Part shown: positions 8,209 through 16,610 of the stretch, piece by piece
Layout of the letters: each line of letters opens with the position of its first letter
How positions within the stretch are numbered: the first letter of the stretch is position 1
Made by a program: the position numbers and the translations under genes
Assembly: GCA_016707445.1 (NCBI GenBank)
Contig: JADJHR010000003.1
Span: 186,001 to 250,000 of the forward strand
Reading direction: 5' to 3'
DNA: 64,000 bases
Origin: Rubrivivax sp.
GTDB lineage: Bacteria > Pseudomonadota > Gammaproteobacteria > Burkholderiales > Burkholderiaceae_C
The notes under the pieces: model-generated
Told to the model about the DNA's origin: nothing
Database searches by the model: none
What the model saw: the letters and a program-made list of their open reading frames with translations, nothing else

Positions 8209-9396
8209 TCACAGCCGCTCGAACACGGCGGCAATGCCCTGGCCACCGCCGATGCACATCGTCACCAGCGCATAACGGCCGCCGATGCGCTGCAGTTCGT
8301 ACAGCGCCTTGGTGGCGATGAAGGCGCCCGAGCAGCCGATGGGGTGGCCGAGCGCGATCGCGCCGCCATTGGGGTTGGTCTTGGCCGGGTCGAGTTCGAG
8401 CGCGCGCGTGACGGTGATGGCCTGGGCCGCGAAGGCTTCGTTGCTTTCGACCACGTCCATCTGGCTGACCGTCAGGCCGGCCTTCTTCAGCGCCATGCGC
8501 GACGCCGGAATCGGGCCTTCACCCATCACGTCGTTGGGCACACCGGCCACGGCATACGACACCAGGCGCGCCATCGGCTTGTGGCCCGCCTTGGCCGCCA
8601 CGTCGGCGGCAGCCAGCACGAAGAAGGCCGCGCCGTCGTTGATGCCCGAGGCGTTGCCGGCGGTGACCGAGCCGCCTTCCTTCTTGAACGCGGGCTTCAG
8701 CTTGGCCAGCGATTCCATCGTGGTGCCTGCCTTCACGTGTTCGTCGGTGTCGAACACGGTGTCGCCCTTGCGGCTCTTGAGCGTGATCGGCACGATCTGG
8801 CTCTTGAAGCGGCCCTCGGCGATGGCGGCCGCGGCGCGGCGGTGCGATTCGACCGCCAGCGCATCCTGCTCTTCACGCGTGATGCCGTGCTTGGTGCACA
8901 GGTTCTCGGCCGTGATGCCCATGTGGCCGACGCCGAAGGGGTCGGTCAGCACGGCCACCATCGCGTCCAGCGCCTTGGTGTCGCCCATGCGGGCGCCGCT
9001 GCGCAGCGCGGTCTGCAGGTAGGTGCCGCGGCTCATCACTTCCACGCCGCCGCCGACACCGTAGTCGCAGTCGCCGAGCATGATGTTCTGCGCCGTGGTC
9101 ACGATGGCCTGCAGGCCCGATGAACACAGCCGGTTGACGGCCATCGCCACCGATTCCATCGGCAACCCGGCCTGGATGCTGGCCACGCGGGCCACGTAGG
9201 CGTAGCGCGACTCGGTCGGAATGGTGTTGCCCACCGTCACGTAGTTGATCAGCTTGGGGTCGACGCCAGAACGGCCCACCGCCTCTTTCATCACCGTGCC
9301 GGCCAGCTCGGGCGGCTCGATGCCGCTCAGCGACCCGCCGAAAGTGCCGATCGCCGACCGCACCGCACTCAGGACCACGACTTCACGTTGGCTCAT
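8209..9396 (-). CDS. Acetyl-CoA C-acetyltransferase (beta-ketothiolase)
   Basis: 395-aa thiolase that condenses two acetyl-CoA to acetoacetyl-CoA, or cleaves 3-ketoacyl-CoA. The nucleophile Cys is C91 in NRLCSSGLQA, the GHPIGCSGA histidine motif is near 353, and the second catalytic Cys is in CIGGGQG near the C-terminus. Length is standard. A strong AAGGAGA site precedes the ATG. With the phasin gene at 16 kb it fits a polyhydroxyalkanoate (PhaA) role, but a fatty-acid oxidation role (AtoB/FadA-like) cannot be excluded since no phaB or phaC is nearby. Confidence 0.93.
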   Translation of the reverse strand: MSQREVVVLSAVRSAIGTFGGSLSGIEPPELAGTVMKEAVGRSGVDPKLINYVTVGNTIPTESRYAYVARVASIQAGLPMESVAMAVNRLCSSGLQAIVTTAQNIMLGDCDYGVGGGVEVMSRGTYLQTALRSGARMGDTKALDAMVAVLTDPFGVGHMGITAENLCTKHGITREEQDALAVESHRRAAAAIAEGRFKSQIVPITLKSRKGDTVFDTDEHVKAGTTMESLAKLKPAFKKEGGSVTAGNASGINDGAAFFVLAAADVAAKAGHKPMARLVSYAVAGVPNDVMGEGPIPASRMALKKAGLTVSQMDVVESNEAFAAQAITVTRALELDPAKTNPNGGAIALGHPIGCSGAFIATKALYELQRIGGRYALVTMCIGGGQGIAAVFERL

Positions 9397-9478
9397 GTCT
9401 CATCTCCTTGGGGTAGTGAAGGGCGCCATGACGCCGGCGACCCACCGTGAAATGGTACGCCCCAGAGGATTCACGGGG

Positions 9479-9498
9479 CTTACGTGTGATGACGTAAG
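9479..9498. promoter_or_regulatory. Dyad CTTACG-N8-CGTAAG upstream of the thiolase gene
   Basis: Perfect 6-bp inverted repeat centred about 92 bp before the thiolase start and 29 bp past the purH stop. A possible operator; a weak TACCAT (-10-like, 9452-9457, minus strand) lies just downstream of it. Confidence 0.35.
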
Positions 9499-9526
9499 GG
9501 ACGTTGCCGGCCTGAGCCGGCCCCGG

Positions 9527-11122
9527 TCAATGCCTGAAATGCCGGGTGCCGGTGAAGACCATGGCCACGCCGCGCTCGTCCGCCGCGGCGATCACCTCGT
9601 CGTCGCGCATCGAGCCGCCGGGCTGGATGACGCAGGCCGCGCCCTCGTCGATCACCACGTCCAGGCCGTCGCGGAAGGGGAAGAAGGCGTCGCTGGCCAC
9701 CACCGACCCGGCCAGCGACAACCCGGCGTGGCCGGCCTTGATGCGCGCAATGCGGGCGCTGTCGACGCGGCTCATCTGGCCGGCGCCCACGCCCAGCGTC
9801 ATGCCCTTGCCGCAGAAGACGATGGCATTGCTCTTCACGAACTTGGCCACTTTCCAGGCGAACATCAGGTCGGCCATCTGCGCTTCGGTCGGTGCCAGCC
9901 GGGTGACCACCCGCAGTTCGGCGCGGCCCACGTTCTTGGTGTCGGGCGACTGCAGCAACATGCCGCCGCCCACGCGCTTGAAGTCCAGCGCATTGACCGC
10001 AGGCCCGAGCGGCAGCTCGAGCACGCGCAGGTTCTGCTTGCCGGCCAGCAGGGCGCGCGCCTGGGCACTGAAGCCCGGCGCGATCAGCACCTCGACGAAC
10101 TGCTTGTTGTCGCCGATCTGGCGTGCCGTGGCTTCGTCCAGCGGCTGGTTGAAGGCCAGGATGCCGCCGTAGGCCGAAGTCGGGTCGGTCTGCCAGGCTT
10201 TGGCATAGGCCTCGACCGGGTTGGCGCCCAGCGCCACGCCGCAGGGGTTGGCATGCTTGACGATGACGCAGGCTGCCGTGCCGGCGTCAAAGCTGCGCAC
10301 ACATTCCCAGGCGGCGTCGGCGTCGGCGATGTTGTTGTAGCTCAGCGCCTTGCCCTGCAGCTGCGTCCAGCGCGCCAGCTGGCCTTCACCGGGCTTGCCC
10401 TCGCTGTAGAAGGCCGCGGCCTGGTGCGGGTTCTCGCCATAGCGCATGTCCTGCGTCTTGTGCAGCTGCAGCGTGTAGACGTCGGGGAAGGGCTCGCGCG
10501 CCGGCACCGCACTCAGCATGTCCTCGGCGCCGGGCTGCAGCGCGCTGAGGTAGTTGGTGATCATGCCGTCATAGGCGGCGGTGTGGGCGTACACCTTGCG
10601 CGCGAGCATGAACTTGGTGCTGCGGCTGACGCCGCCGGCGCGCAGTTCGTCCAGCACGCGGCCGTAGTCGGCTGGGTCGATCACCACCGCCACGTCAGGC
10701 CAGTTCTTGGCCGCGGCACGCAACATGGCCGGGCCGCCGATGTCGATGTTCTCGATTGCGTCCTCCAGCGTGCAGTCGGCGCGCGCGGTGGCCTGAGCGA
10801 AGGGGTAGAGGTTGACCACCAGCAGGTCGATGGTGGCGATGCCGTGCTGCGCCAGCGCGGCCATGTGCGCAGGCAGGTCGCGCCGCGCCAGCAGGCCGCC
10901 GTGGATGCTCGGGTGCAGCGTCTTCACGCGACCGTCCAGCATCTCGGGGAAGCCCGTGACGTCGGCCACCTCGGTCACCGGCAGCCCGGCATCGGCCAGC
11001 AGGCGCGCCGTGCCACCCGTGGACAGCAGGCGAACGCCCAGGCCATGCAGCGCGCGGGCGAGGTCGACCACCCCGACCTTGTCGGAGACGGACAGCAGGG
11101 CGGTGAGCTTGGCGGTGGACAT
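9527..11122 (-). CDS. purH: Bifunctional AICAR transformylase/IMP cyclohydrolase PurH
   Basis: About 531 aa. It catalyses the last two steps of de novo purine synthesis, AICAR formylation and ring closure to IMP. The N-terminal IMP cyclohydrolase domain starts LTALLSVSDKVGVVDLARAL and includes FPEMLDGRVKTLHPSIHGG. The C-terminal transformylase domain has KTQDMRYGENPHQAAAFY and the CVIVKHANPCGVA segment with the catalytic Lys-His. The ATG at 11122 is preferred because its length fits the family; an in-frame GTG at 11143 abutting the fis stop would add seven residues. Neither has a clear Shine-Dalgarno. It follows dusB and fis in an apparent operon. Confidence 0.97.
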   Translation of the reverse strand: MSTAKLTALLSVSDKVGVVDLARALHGLGVRLLSTGGTARLLADAGLPVTEVADVTGFPEMLDGRVKTLHPSIHGGLLARRDLPAHMAALAQHGIATIDLLVVNLYPFAQATARADCTLEDAIENIDIGGPAMLRAAAKNWPDVAVVIDPADYGRVLDELRAGGVSRSTKFMLARKVYAHTAAYDGMITNYLSALQPGAEDMLSAVPAREPFPDVYTLQLHKTQDMRYGENPHQAAAFYSEGKPGEGQLARWTQLQGKALSYNNIADADAAWECVRSFDAGTAACVIVKHANPCGVALGANPVEAYAKAWQTDPTSAYGGILAFNQPLDEATARQIGDNKQFVEVLIAPGFSAQARALLAGKQNLRVLELPLGPAVNALDFKRVGGGMLLQSPDTKNVGRAELRVVTRLAPTEAQMADLMFAWKVAKFVKSNAIVFCGKGMTLGVGAGQMSRVDSARIARIKAGHAGLSLAGSVVASDAFFPFRDGLDVVIDEGAACVIQPGGSMRDDEVIAAADERGVAMVFTGTRHFRH

Positions 11123-11139
11123 GGGTGAAGGCAGTGAAT

Positions 11140-11376
11140 TCACTTGATCAGTTTGTGGTCAAGCAGCTTGCGGCGCAAGGTGTTGCGGTTGATGCCCAGC
11201 CATTCGGCAGCCCGGCTCTGGTTGCCTTGCGCCTGGCGCATCACCACGTCGAGCATGGGTTTCTCGACCGCGTTGAGGATCATGTCGTGCACCGCGTGCG
11301 GTTCGGTGCCGCGCAGGTCCTCGAAATACTGCTCGAGGCTGGCGCGGATGCACTCGTCGATCTGTTTCCTGCTCAT
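11140..11376 (-). CDS. fis: Fis-family DNA-binding protein
   Basis: 78-aa nucleoid-associated regulator. The C-terminal helix-turn-helix reads QSRAAEWLGINRNTLRRKLLDHKLIK, the hallmark Fis module, after the dimerising helices (VEKPMLDVVMRQAQGN). It overlaps dusB by the ATGA arrangement at 11373-11376, the classic dusB-fis couple, and precedes purH. Slightly shorter than E. coli Fis (98 aa), as is usual in betaproteobacteria. Confidence 0.95.
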   Translation of the reverse strand: MSRKQIDECIRASLEQYFEDLRGTEPHAVHDMILNAVEKPMLDVVMRQAQGNQSRAAEWLGINRNTLRRKLLDHKLIK

Positions 11377-12410
11377 GCGCGCAGCGCCGCCGTCGCGTCG
11401 TTGGCGGCACCGGCCTGCGGCAGCACGGGGTGCGCATCGGCCAGTTCGTCGAAGAAGGTCTGCACCGCACGCACCTGGGCGTCGGCAGACTCCAGCGTGT
11501 TCATCACGGCGCGAAACGCCGCGCCGCCGGGCAGGGCATGCACCGCCCAGCCGATGTGCTTGCGCGCGCTGCGCACGCCCGAAAGTTCACCATGCAGCGT
11601 GTAGTGGTCGTGCAGGTGTTCGACCAGCCAGCCGGCCACCTCGCTGGTGGCCGGTGGCGCCAACGGCTTGCCGGTGGCCAGAAAGTGCGCGATCTCGCGA
11701 AAGATCCAGGGCCGGCCCTGCGCGGCGCGGCCGATCATCAGCGCGTCAGCGCCGGTGTGCGCCAGCACGGCGCGTGCCGTCGACGGCGAATCGATGTCGC
11801 CGTTGGCCACCACCGGAATGCGCAGCGCGGCCTTCACGGCGGCCACCGTATCGTGTTCGGCCCGGCCCTTGTAGCCCTGTTCGCGCGTGCGGCCATGCAG
11901 CGTCAGCATGGCGATGCCGGCCTCCTGCGCGGCGCGTGCCAGCACCAGTGCGTTGCGTTCGCCATCGCACCAGCCGGTGCGCATCTTCAGCGTCACCGGC
12001 ACGCCGCGCGCGCTGCAGGCGGCGACGACCGCATCGACGATGGCCAGCGCCAGCGGCTCGTTGCGCATCAGGGCCGAACCGGCCCAGACCTTGCATACCT
12101 TCTTGGCCGGGCAGCCCATGTTGATGTCGATGATCTGCGCGCCGCGGTCGATGTTGTAGCGTGCGGCGTCGGCCATCTCGGCCGGATCGACGCCGGCGAT
12201 CTGCACTGCCACCGGGCCCGGCTCACCCTCGTGATCGGCGCGCCGCGAGGTTTTCAGCGTGGTCCACAGCGCACGTTGGCTGGTCACCATCTCGCTCACC
12301 GCATAACCCGCGCCCAGGCGCCGACAGAGCTGGCGGAAGGGCCGATCGGTGACGCCGGCCATGGGTGCGACGAAGAGTCGATTCGGCAACTCGAAGGGGC
12401 CGATGTTCAT
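11373..12410 (-). CDS. dusB: tRNA-dihydrouridine synthase B
   Basis: 345-aa FMN enzyme that reduces uridines in the tRNA D-loop. The N-terminus RLFVAPMAGVTDRPFRQLC, the catalytic Cys C100 in DINMGCPAKKVCK, and the HGRTREQGYKG and GDIDSP segments are typical. The start at 12410 gives the conserved N-terminus (MNIGPFELPNRL); an upstream extension lacks similarity. Its stop overlaps the fis start. A 5' region shared with the divergent yqaA-type gene carries the promoters. Confidence 0.96.
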   Translation of the reverse strand: MNIGPFELPNRLFVAPMAGVTDRPFRQLCRRLGAGYAVSEMVTSQRALWTTLKTSRRADHEGEPGPVAVQIAGVDPAEMADAARYNIDRGAQIIDINMGCPAKKVCKVWAGSALMRNEPLALAIVDAVVAACSARGVPVTLKMRTGWCDGERNALVLARAAQEAGIAMLTLHGRTREQGYKGRAEHDTVAAVKAALRIPVVANGDIDSPSTARAVLAHTGADALMIGRAAQGRPWIFREIAHFLATGKPLAPPATSEVAGWLVEHLHDHYTLHGELSGVRSARKHIGWAVHALPGGAAFRAVMNTLESADAQVRAVQTFFDELADAHPVLPQAGAANDATAALRA

Positions 12411-12478
12411 GCGGATGAGCGGGTGGTGCTGCCTAAAAAGGAGGCAGGAGTATAGCGGCGGCCGCTGGAGCGTCGACC

Positions 12479-12484
12479 CATAAT
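12479..12484 (+). promoter_or_regulatory. Possible -10 for the YqaA-type gene
   Basis: CATAAT located 9 bp before the ATG at 12493; if used, transcription would start at or next to the start codon, giving a leaderless message. No convincing -35. Confidence 0.3.
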
Positions 12485-12492
12485 GCAGACCA

Positions 12493-12978
12493 ATGGAGGC
12501 CTGGATCGAATCGCTGCTGGTGGCCCTGGCCTTGCCCAAGTTCGGGCTGTCCACGGTCTTCGTCATCAGCCTGATTTCGGCCACGCTGCTGCCGCTGGGC
12601 AGCGAACCCGTGGTGTTCGGCCTGGTCAAGCTCAACCCGGGCCTGTTCTGGCCGGCGGTGCTGGTGGCCACGGCCGGCAATACGGTCGGCGGCGCCATCT
12701 CCTGGTGGATGGGCTATGGGGCCGAGCGCGCCTACGAAAGCGTGGTGCACCACAAGCCGATGCAACACCGTGCGCTGGGTTGGCTCAAGCGCTTCGGCCC
12801 CAGGGCCTGTTTGCTGAGCTGGCTGCCGGGCATCGGAGACCCGCTGTGCGCCGTGGCGGGCTGGCTGCACCTGCCGTTCTGGCCCTGCATGGCGTACATG
12901 GTGGTCGGCAAGTTCTGCCGTTACGTGTCCATGACGGCGGCGCTGCTGTGGGTGTTCCCGGGGCCGATTTCGACCTGA
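12493..12978 (+). CDS. YqaA-family membrane protein (SNARE-associated/DedA-like)
   Basis: 161-aa inner-membrane protein of the VTT/DedA superfamily, YqaA branch. It shows the N-terminal hydrophobic segment with ISATLLPLGSEPVVFGL, then ATAGNTVGGAISWWMGYGAE, and the LKRFGPRACLLSWLPGIGDPLC loop that matches the G-x-P re-entrant motif. VTT/DedA proteins are thought to move lipids across membranes; the YqaA substrate is unknown. Transcribed away from dusB. Confidence 0.88.
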   Translation: MEAWIESLLVALALPKFGLSTVFVISLISATLLPLGSEPVVFGLVKLNPGLFWPAVLVATAGNTVGGAISWWMGYGAERAYESVVHHKPMQHRALGWLKRFGPRACLLSWLPGIGDPLCAVAGWLHLPFWPCMAYMVVGKFCRYVSMTAALLWVFPGPIST

Positions 12979-13024
12979 GACACGCACAATCCCGGCCTTG
13001 CCGATGCCCCTGGAGCTGCCCTCG

Positions 13025-14521
13025 ATGACGAGCCCCGCCACGCCTGCCTACGACGAACTGACCCACACCTTCACCCGCATGCACCACCTGGGCCATCTGC
13101 AGTCGATGGCCAACTGGGACCAGGCGGCCAACATGCCGCCCAAAGGCAACGCCGCCCGCGCCGCCGCGCTGGCCGAGATGTCGGCGCTGCTGCACCGCAT
13201 GCAGACCGATCCCGCGCTGGGCCAGCGCATCGAGCAGGCGGCACAAGAGCCGCTGTCGGACCCGCAGCGCGCCAACCTGCGCGAGATCCGCCGCGGCTGG
13301 CTGGCGGCCACGGCACTGCCCGAGTCGCTGGTGCAGCGCCGTTCGCTGGCCACGTCGTGCTGCGAACACGCCTGGCGCCAGCAGCGGCCGGCCAACGACT
13401 GGGCCGGTTTCGTCGACAACTTTCGCCCGGTGCTGGCCGTGGTGCGTGAACAGGCCGCGCTGCTGGCCGAACGGGGTGCTGTCTCGCGCTATGAGGCGCT
13501 GATGGACCAGTTCGAGCCGGGGCTGCGCTGCGCCACGGTCGACCGCGTGTTCGGCCAGGTGCGCCAGTGGCTGCCCGACCTGATCCAGCGGGTCACCGAG
13601 CAGCAGCGCTCACGGACCATCATCGAGCCGACGGGTCCATTTGCGCTGGCAGCCCAGCGTGCGCTGTGCGAGCGTGTGATGCGCCGGCTCGGATTCGATT
13701 TCGATGGCGGCCGGCTCGACGTGTCGACCCACCCCTTTTGCGGTGGCGTGCCCGAGGACGTGCGCCTGACCACGCGCTTTCGCGACGATGAGTTCCTGGG
13801 TTCGCTGATGGGAACGATCCACGAGACCGGGCATGGCCGCTACGAGCAGAACCTGCCACGCGATCTGCTCGGACAACCGGTGGCCGAGGCGAGGTCGATG
13901 GCGATCCATGAAAGCCAGAGCCTGAGCTTCGAGATGCAGCTGGGCAGCCACCCGGGCTTCGTCGCGCAGCTGGCGCCACTGATCGTCGACGCCTTCGGCG
14001 CCCAGCCGGCCTTTGCGCCTGACAACCTGCAGCGGCTGCTGACCCGGGTCAAGCCGGGTCTGATTCGCGTCGACGCCGACGAGGTGACCTACGCCGCCCA
14101 CATCATCCTGCGCTACGAGATCGAGCGCCCCTTGGTGGAGGGCGAGATCGAAGTCGAGGACGTGCCCGCACTGTGGGACGCCAAGATGGCAGAGCTGCTG
14201 GGCGTCGATACGCGCGGCAACTTCAGGGACGGGCCGCTGCAGGACGTGCACTGGCCCGAGGGCCTGCTCGGCTACTTCCCCTGTTATTCGCTGGGGGCCA
14301 TGTACGCGGCGCAATGGTTCGCGGCCATGCGCCGTGCCCACCCCGATCTGGATGCGCGCATCGCCAGCGGCGACCTGGCGCTGGTGTTCGACTGGCTGCG
14401 CGACAACATCTGGACGCAGGCCAGCCGCTGGACCACCGATGAGCTGGCGCTGCGCGCCAGCGGCGAGGTGCTGAACCCGGCCCACTTCAAGGCGCACCTC
14501 GAGGCCCGCTACCTCGCGTGA
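13025..14521 (+). CDS. M32-family metallocarboxypeptidase (carboxypeptidase Taq type)
   Basis: About 498 aa, zinc carboxypeptidase that removes C-terminal residues. The zinc motif is HETGH (H266 to H270), followed by the third-ligand/helper segment AIHESQSLSFE. Length matches the all-helical M32 family. The ATG at 13025 has GGAG 9 bp upstream; earlier in-frame starts (TTG 12998, ATG 13004) add only nine or seven residues. Cytoplasmic, no signal peptide. Its end overlaps the convergent patatin gene by 13 bp. Confidence 0.95.
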   Translation: MTSPATPAYDELTHTFTRMHHLGHLQSMANWDQAANMPPKGNAARAAALAEMSALLHRMQTDPALGQRIEQAAQEPLSDPQRANLREIRRGWLAATALPESLVQRRSLATSCCEHAWRQQRPANDWAGFVDNFRPVLAVVREQAALLAERGAVSRYEALMDQFEPGLRCATVDRVFGQVRQWLPDLIQRVTEQQRSRTIIEPTGPFALAAQRALCERVMRRLGFDFDGGRLDVSTHPFCGGVPEDVRLTTRFRDDEFLGSLMGTIHETGHGRYEQNLPRDLLGQPVAEARSMAIHESQSLSFEMQLGSHPGFVAQLAPLIVDAFGAQPAFAPDNLQRLLTRVKPGLIRVDADEVTYAAHIILRYEIERPLVEGEIEVEDVPALWDAKMAELLGVDTRGNFRDGPLQDVHWPEGLLGYFPCYSLGAMYAAQWFAAMRRAHPDLDARIASGDLALVFDWLRDNIWTQASRWTTDELALRASGEVLNPAHFKAHLEARYLA

Positions 14522-15756
14522 GTGCCGGCGCCCAATGCGCCTTCCAGGTCGTCGAGCACCTCGTCCAACCGCTGCAGCGTGCGTGCACTTTGGTGGGTGC
14601 GATGGCGGCGTGTGGCCAGCAGCCGGCGATGCGGGTCGTCCAGCACCGCATGGTCCAGCGCCAGACCATGGGCGGCCAGCGTTGCCGCAACATGGCTGCG
14701 GCGTGAACGCAGATCGGCGCGCGTCTGCTGGTAGGCGTGTTCGGCCAGCTGCCGGCGCTGTGCATAGCCGAAGGTGTTGGCCAGGAACATCTCGGGATCA
14801 CGGCGGTCGGGCTCGAAGACCAGGATGTCGGTCTGCGGGTGGCTGATCTGATAACCCTTCAGACCGAGTTCGAGCCGGGAGTGGATGAGCGAACGAAAGG
14901 TCTGCGTCAGCACCACCGGCAGGCCACCGTCCACCAGGTGCGGGATCTTCTCGGCCGTGCCGCCGAAGCTGCGGTGCGGCCGGCGATCCGATGGGGCGAA
15001 CGGCACCAGCGGGTTCAGGCACAGCACCAGGTCCAGCCCCATGTCGAGCAGCACGCGCGCGTGCAGCGTCTTCTTCAGCGCGCCGTCCACATACCAGCGA
15101 CCGTCGATCGGCACCGGCGGAAACAGGCCCGGCAATGCGGCGCTGGCCGCCACCGCCTGTGAGATCGGCACATGGTCGAAGCCCGGTTGCCCGAACGGCG
15201 CGGCCGTGCCGCTGTCGAGGTCGGTGGCCACCAGCACCAGCTTGTGGGCGAGCTGGCGAAAATCGTTGCTGCGGCCGGGGGCGCTGAGCATGCGCCGCAT
15301 CTGGGCTTCCAGCGGGGCGTGCGTGAACAGGCCGGTGGGCAGGGCGCGGCCCAGGCGTTCCAGCGTGGCCAGCAAGGACCGGCGCTCGAAGGCGTAGCGC
15401 AGCGCCGCCTGCGCCACCAGCCCCGGCAGCATGGCCAGCCGGTGCGCGTATTCGGCCAGCGCCGGACGGATGAACAGCGACGGATGCACCACGTCGTTGC
15501 GCGGGCCCTGGTTCTCGATGAAACTGGTGCACAGCTGCCGCGGCGTGATGCCGTTGGCCAGGCCCGCCGCAATGAAGCCGCCGGCCGATACGCCGACATA
15601 GGCGTCCAGATCATTCATGTCGAGGCCGTGCACCGACTCGTCCAGCGCACACAGCGCGCCGATCTCGTAGATGGCGCCCAGCGGGCCACCACCGGCCAGC
15701 GCCAGACCGACTCGCGGGGCAGGGCGCTGGCGCGTGCGGCGCGCTGCGGTGGTCAA
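14509..15756 (-). CDS. Patatin-like phospholipase family protein
   Basis: 415-aa predicted lipid acyl hydrolase with a Ser-Asp dyad. The oxyanion motif is LALAGGGPLGAIYEIGAL, the nucleophile is S57 in GVSAGG, and the catalytic Asp is in the YVDGALKK segment. The start is a TTG at 15756, supported by a GAGGTGAAGG ribosome site; no ATG gives the conserved N-terminus. The C-terminal third is helical and not recognised. It lies beside the phasin gene, so a role in PHA-granule or membrane lipid turnover is possible but unproven. Confidence 0.9.
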   Translation of the reverse strand: MTTAARRTRQRPAPRVGLALAGGGPLGAIYEIGALCALDESVHGLDMNDLDAYVGVSAGGFIAAGLANGITPRQLCTSFIENQGPRNDVVHPSLFIRPALAEYAHRLAMLPGLVAQAALRYAFERRSLLATLERLGRALPTGLFTHAPLEAQMRRMLSAPGRSNDFRQLAHKLVLVATDLDSGTAAPFGQPGFDHVPISQAVAASAALPGLFPPVPIDGRWYVDGALKKTLHARVLLDMGLDLVLCLNPLVPFAPSDRRPHRSFGGTAEKIPHLVDGGLPVVLTQTFRSLIHSRLELGLKGYQISHPQTDILVFEPDRRDPEMFLANTFGYAQRRQLAEHAYQQTRADLRSRRSHVAATLAAHGLALDHAVLDDPHRRLLATRRHRTHQSARTLQRLDEVLDDLEGALGAGTHAR

Positions 15757-15831
15757 GCCTTCACCTCGGGGTCAGGCCGACGACCAAGAAGAGAGCGGGG
15801 CTGCGGCGCGCCCCGGTGCAGCCGTCAAGGC

Positions 15832-16395
15832 TCAGGCCGACTTGGCGGCCGTCTTGCGTGCGGCGCGCTTGGCGGGGGCCTTGCGGGCCGGTGCCTTGGG
15901 TGCGGCTGGCGCTGCAGCCTTGGCAGCCCGGCCTGCCTTGCGGGCCACGGGGCCGGCCGAGCCTGACTTGCCCAGCCGGGCCACGGCGGCGGCGAGGTCT
16001 TCGACGCGCTGGCTCAGCGCCTCGACGTCCTTGGACGTGGGCACGCCCAGCTTGGCCATCGCCTTGGCGGTGCGCTGCTCGAAGATCGACTCCAGCTTGT
16101 CCCAGTTGTGGCCGGCCTTGGCGGTGACGGTACCGGCCATGGCGCTCATCTTGCCGGTCACTTCGCTGATCTTGTCCTCGGCCAGCCCCTGGGTCTTCTT
16201 CTGCAGCGACATGCCTTCCTTGACCAGGGTCTCGAAGACCTTGCCGCCTTCTTCCTGCGCCTTGGAGAAGGCACCCATGCCGGCCAGCCAGATCTGCTGC
16301 GCCGAATCCTTGACGGTCTGCGCCAGGTGGCTGTCGAGCAGGCCGGCGCCGGCGCTGGACTTCTTTGCGGAAAGGCTCTTGAGCTTCTTGACCAT
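15832..16395 (-). CDS. Phasin family / polyhydroxyalkanoate granule-associated protein
   Basis: 187-aa protein of the PhaI/PhaF phasin family, which coats PHA granules. An N-terminal amphipathic helical part (QTVKDSAQQIWLAGMGAFSKAQEEG, VFETLVKEG) is followed by a coiled-coil segment (DVEALSQRVEDLAAAVARLG) and a Lys/Ala/Pro-rich tail from about residue 150, like the histone H1-like DNA-binding tail of PhaF. The ATG at 16395 is preceded by GAGGA; an upstream extension is not conserved. A promoter and a 7-1-7 dyad lie upstream (16460-16485). Confidence 0.9.
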   Translation of the reverse strand: MVKKLKSLSAKKSSAGAGLLDSHLAQTVKDSAQQIWLAGMGAFSKAQEEGGKVFETLVKEGMSLQKKTQGLAEDKISEVTGKMSAMAGTVTAKAGHNWDKLESIFEQRTAKAMAKLGVPTSKDVEALSQRVEDLAAAVARLGKSGSAGPVARKAGRAAKAAAPAAPKAPARKAPAKRAARKTAAKSA

Positions 16396-16459
16396 GGGGT
16401 TCCTCGCAGGTGATGGGGGGCGCGGCGCGGCAACCAAAGGCGCCAGTCGCAAGACGAAG

Positions 16460-16485
16460 AATATAGGGTTCACCCGCGGCGGGTG
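16460..16485 (-). promoter_or_regulatory. Phasin promoter with overlapping dyad operator
   Basis: On the minus strand TATATT (16460-16465) is a good -10, about 65 bp before the phasin ATG. A perfect 7-1-7 palindrome, CACCCGC-G-GCGGGTG (16471-16485), overlaps the -35 position, where a repressor such as a PhaR-type regulator could bind. The regulator is inference. Confidence 0.45.
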
Positions 16486-16610
16486 CAGCCGGAATCTCTA
16501 GTGAGACGGCTCTATGCTCGACCCGGGAAAGCGCTGCCTGCGCCGCCGTTGGCGCATGGCCAGAATCGCGGATTCACAGCACCCCACTCACCGTCCTTCG
16601 AGGAGACCGC

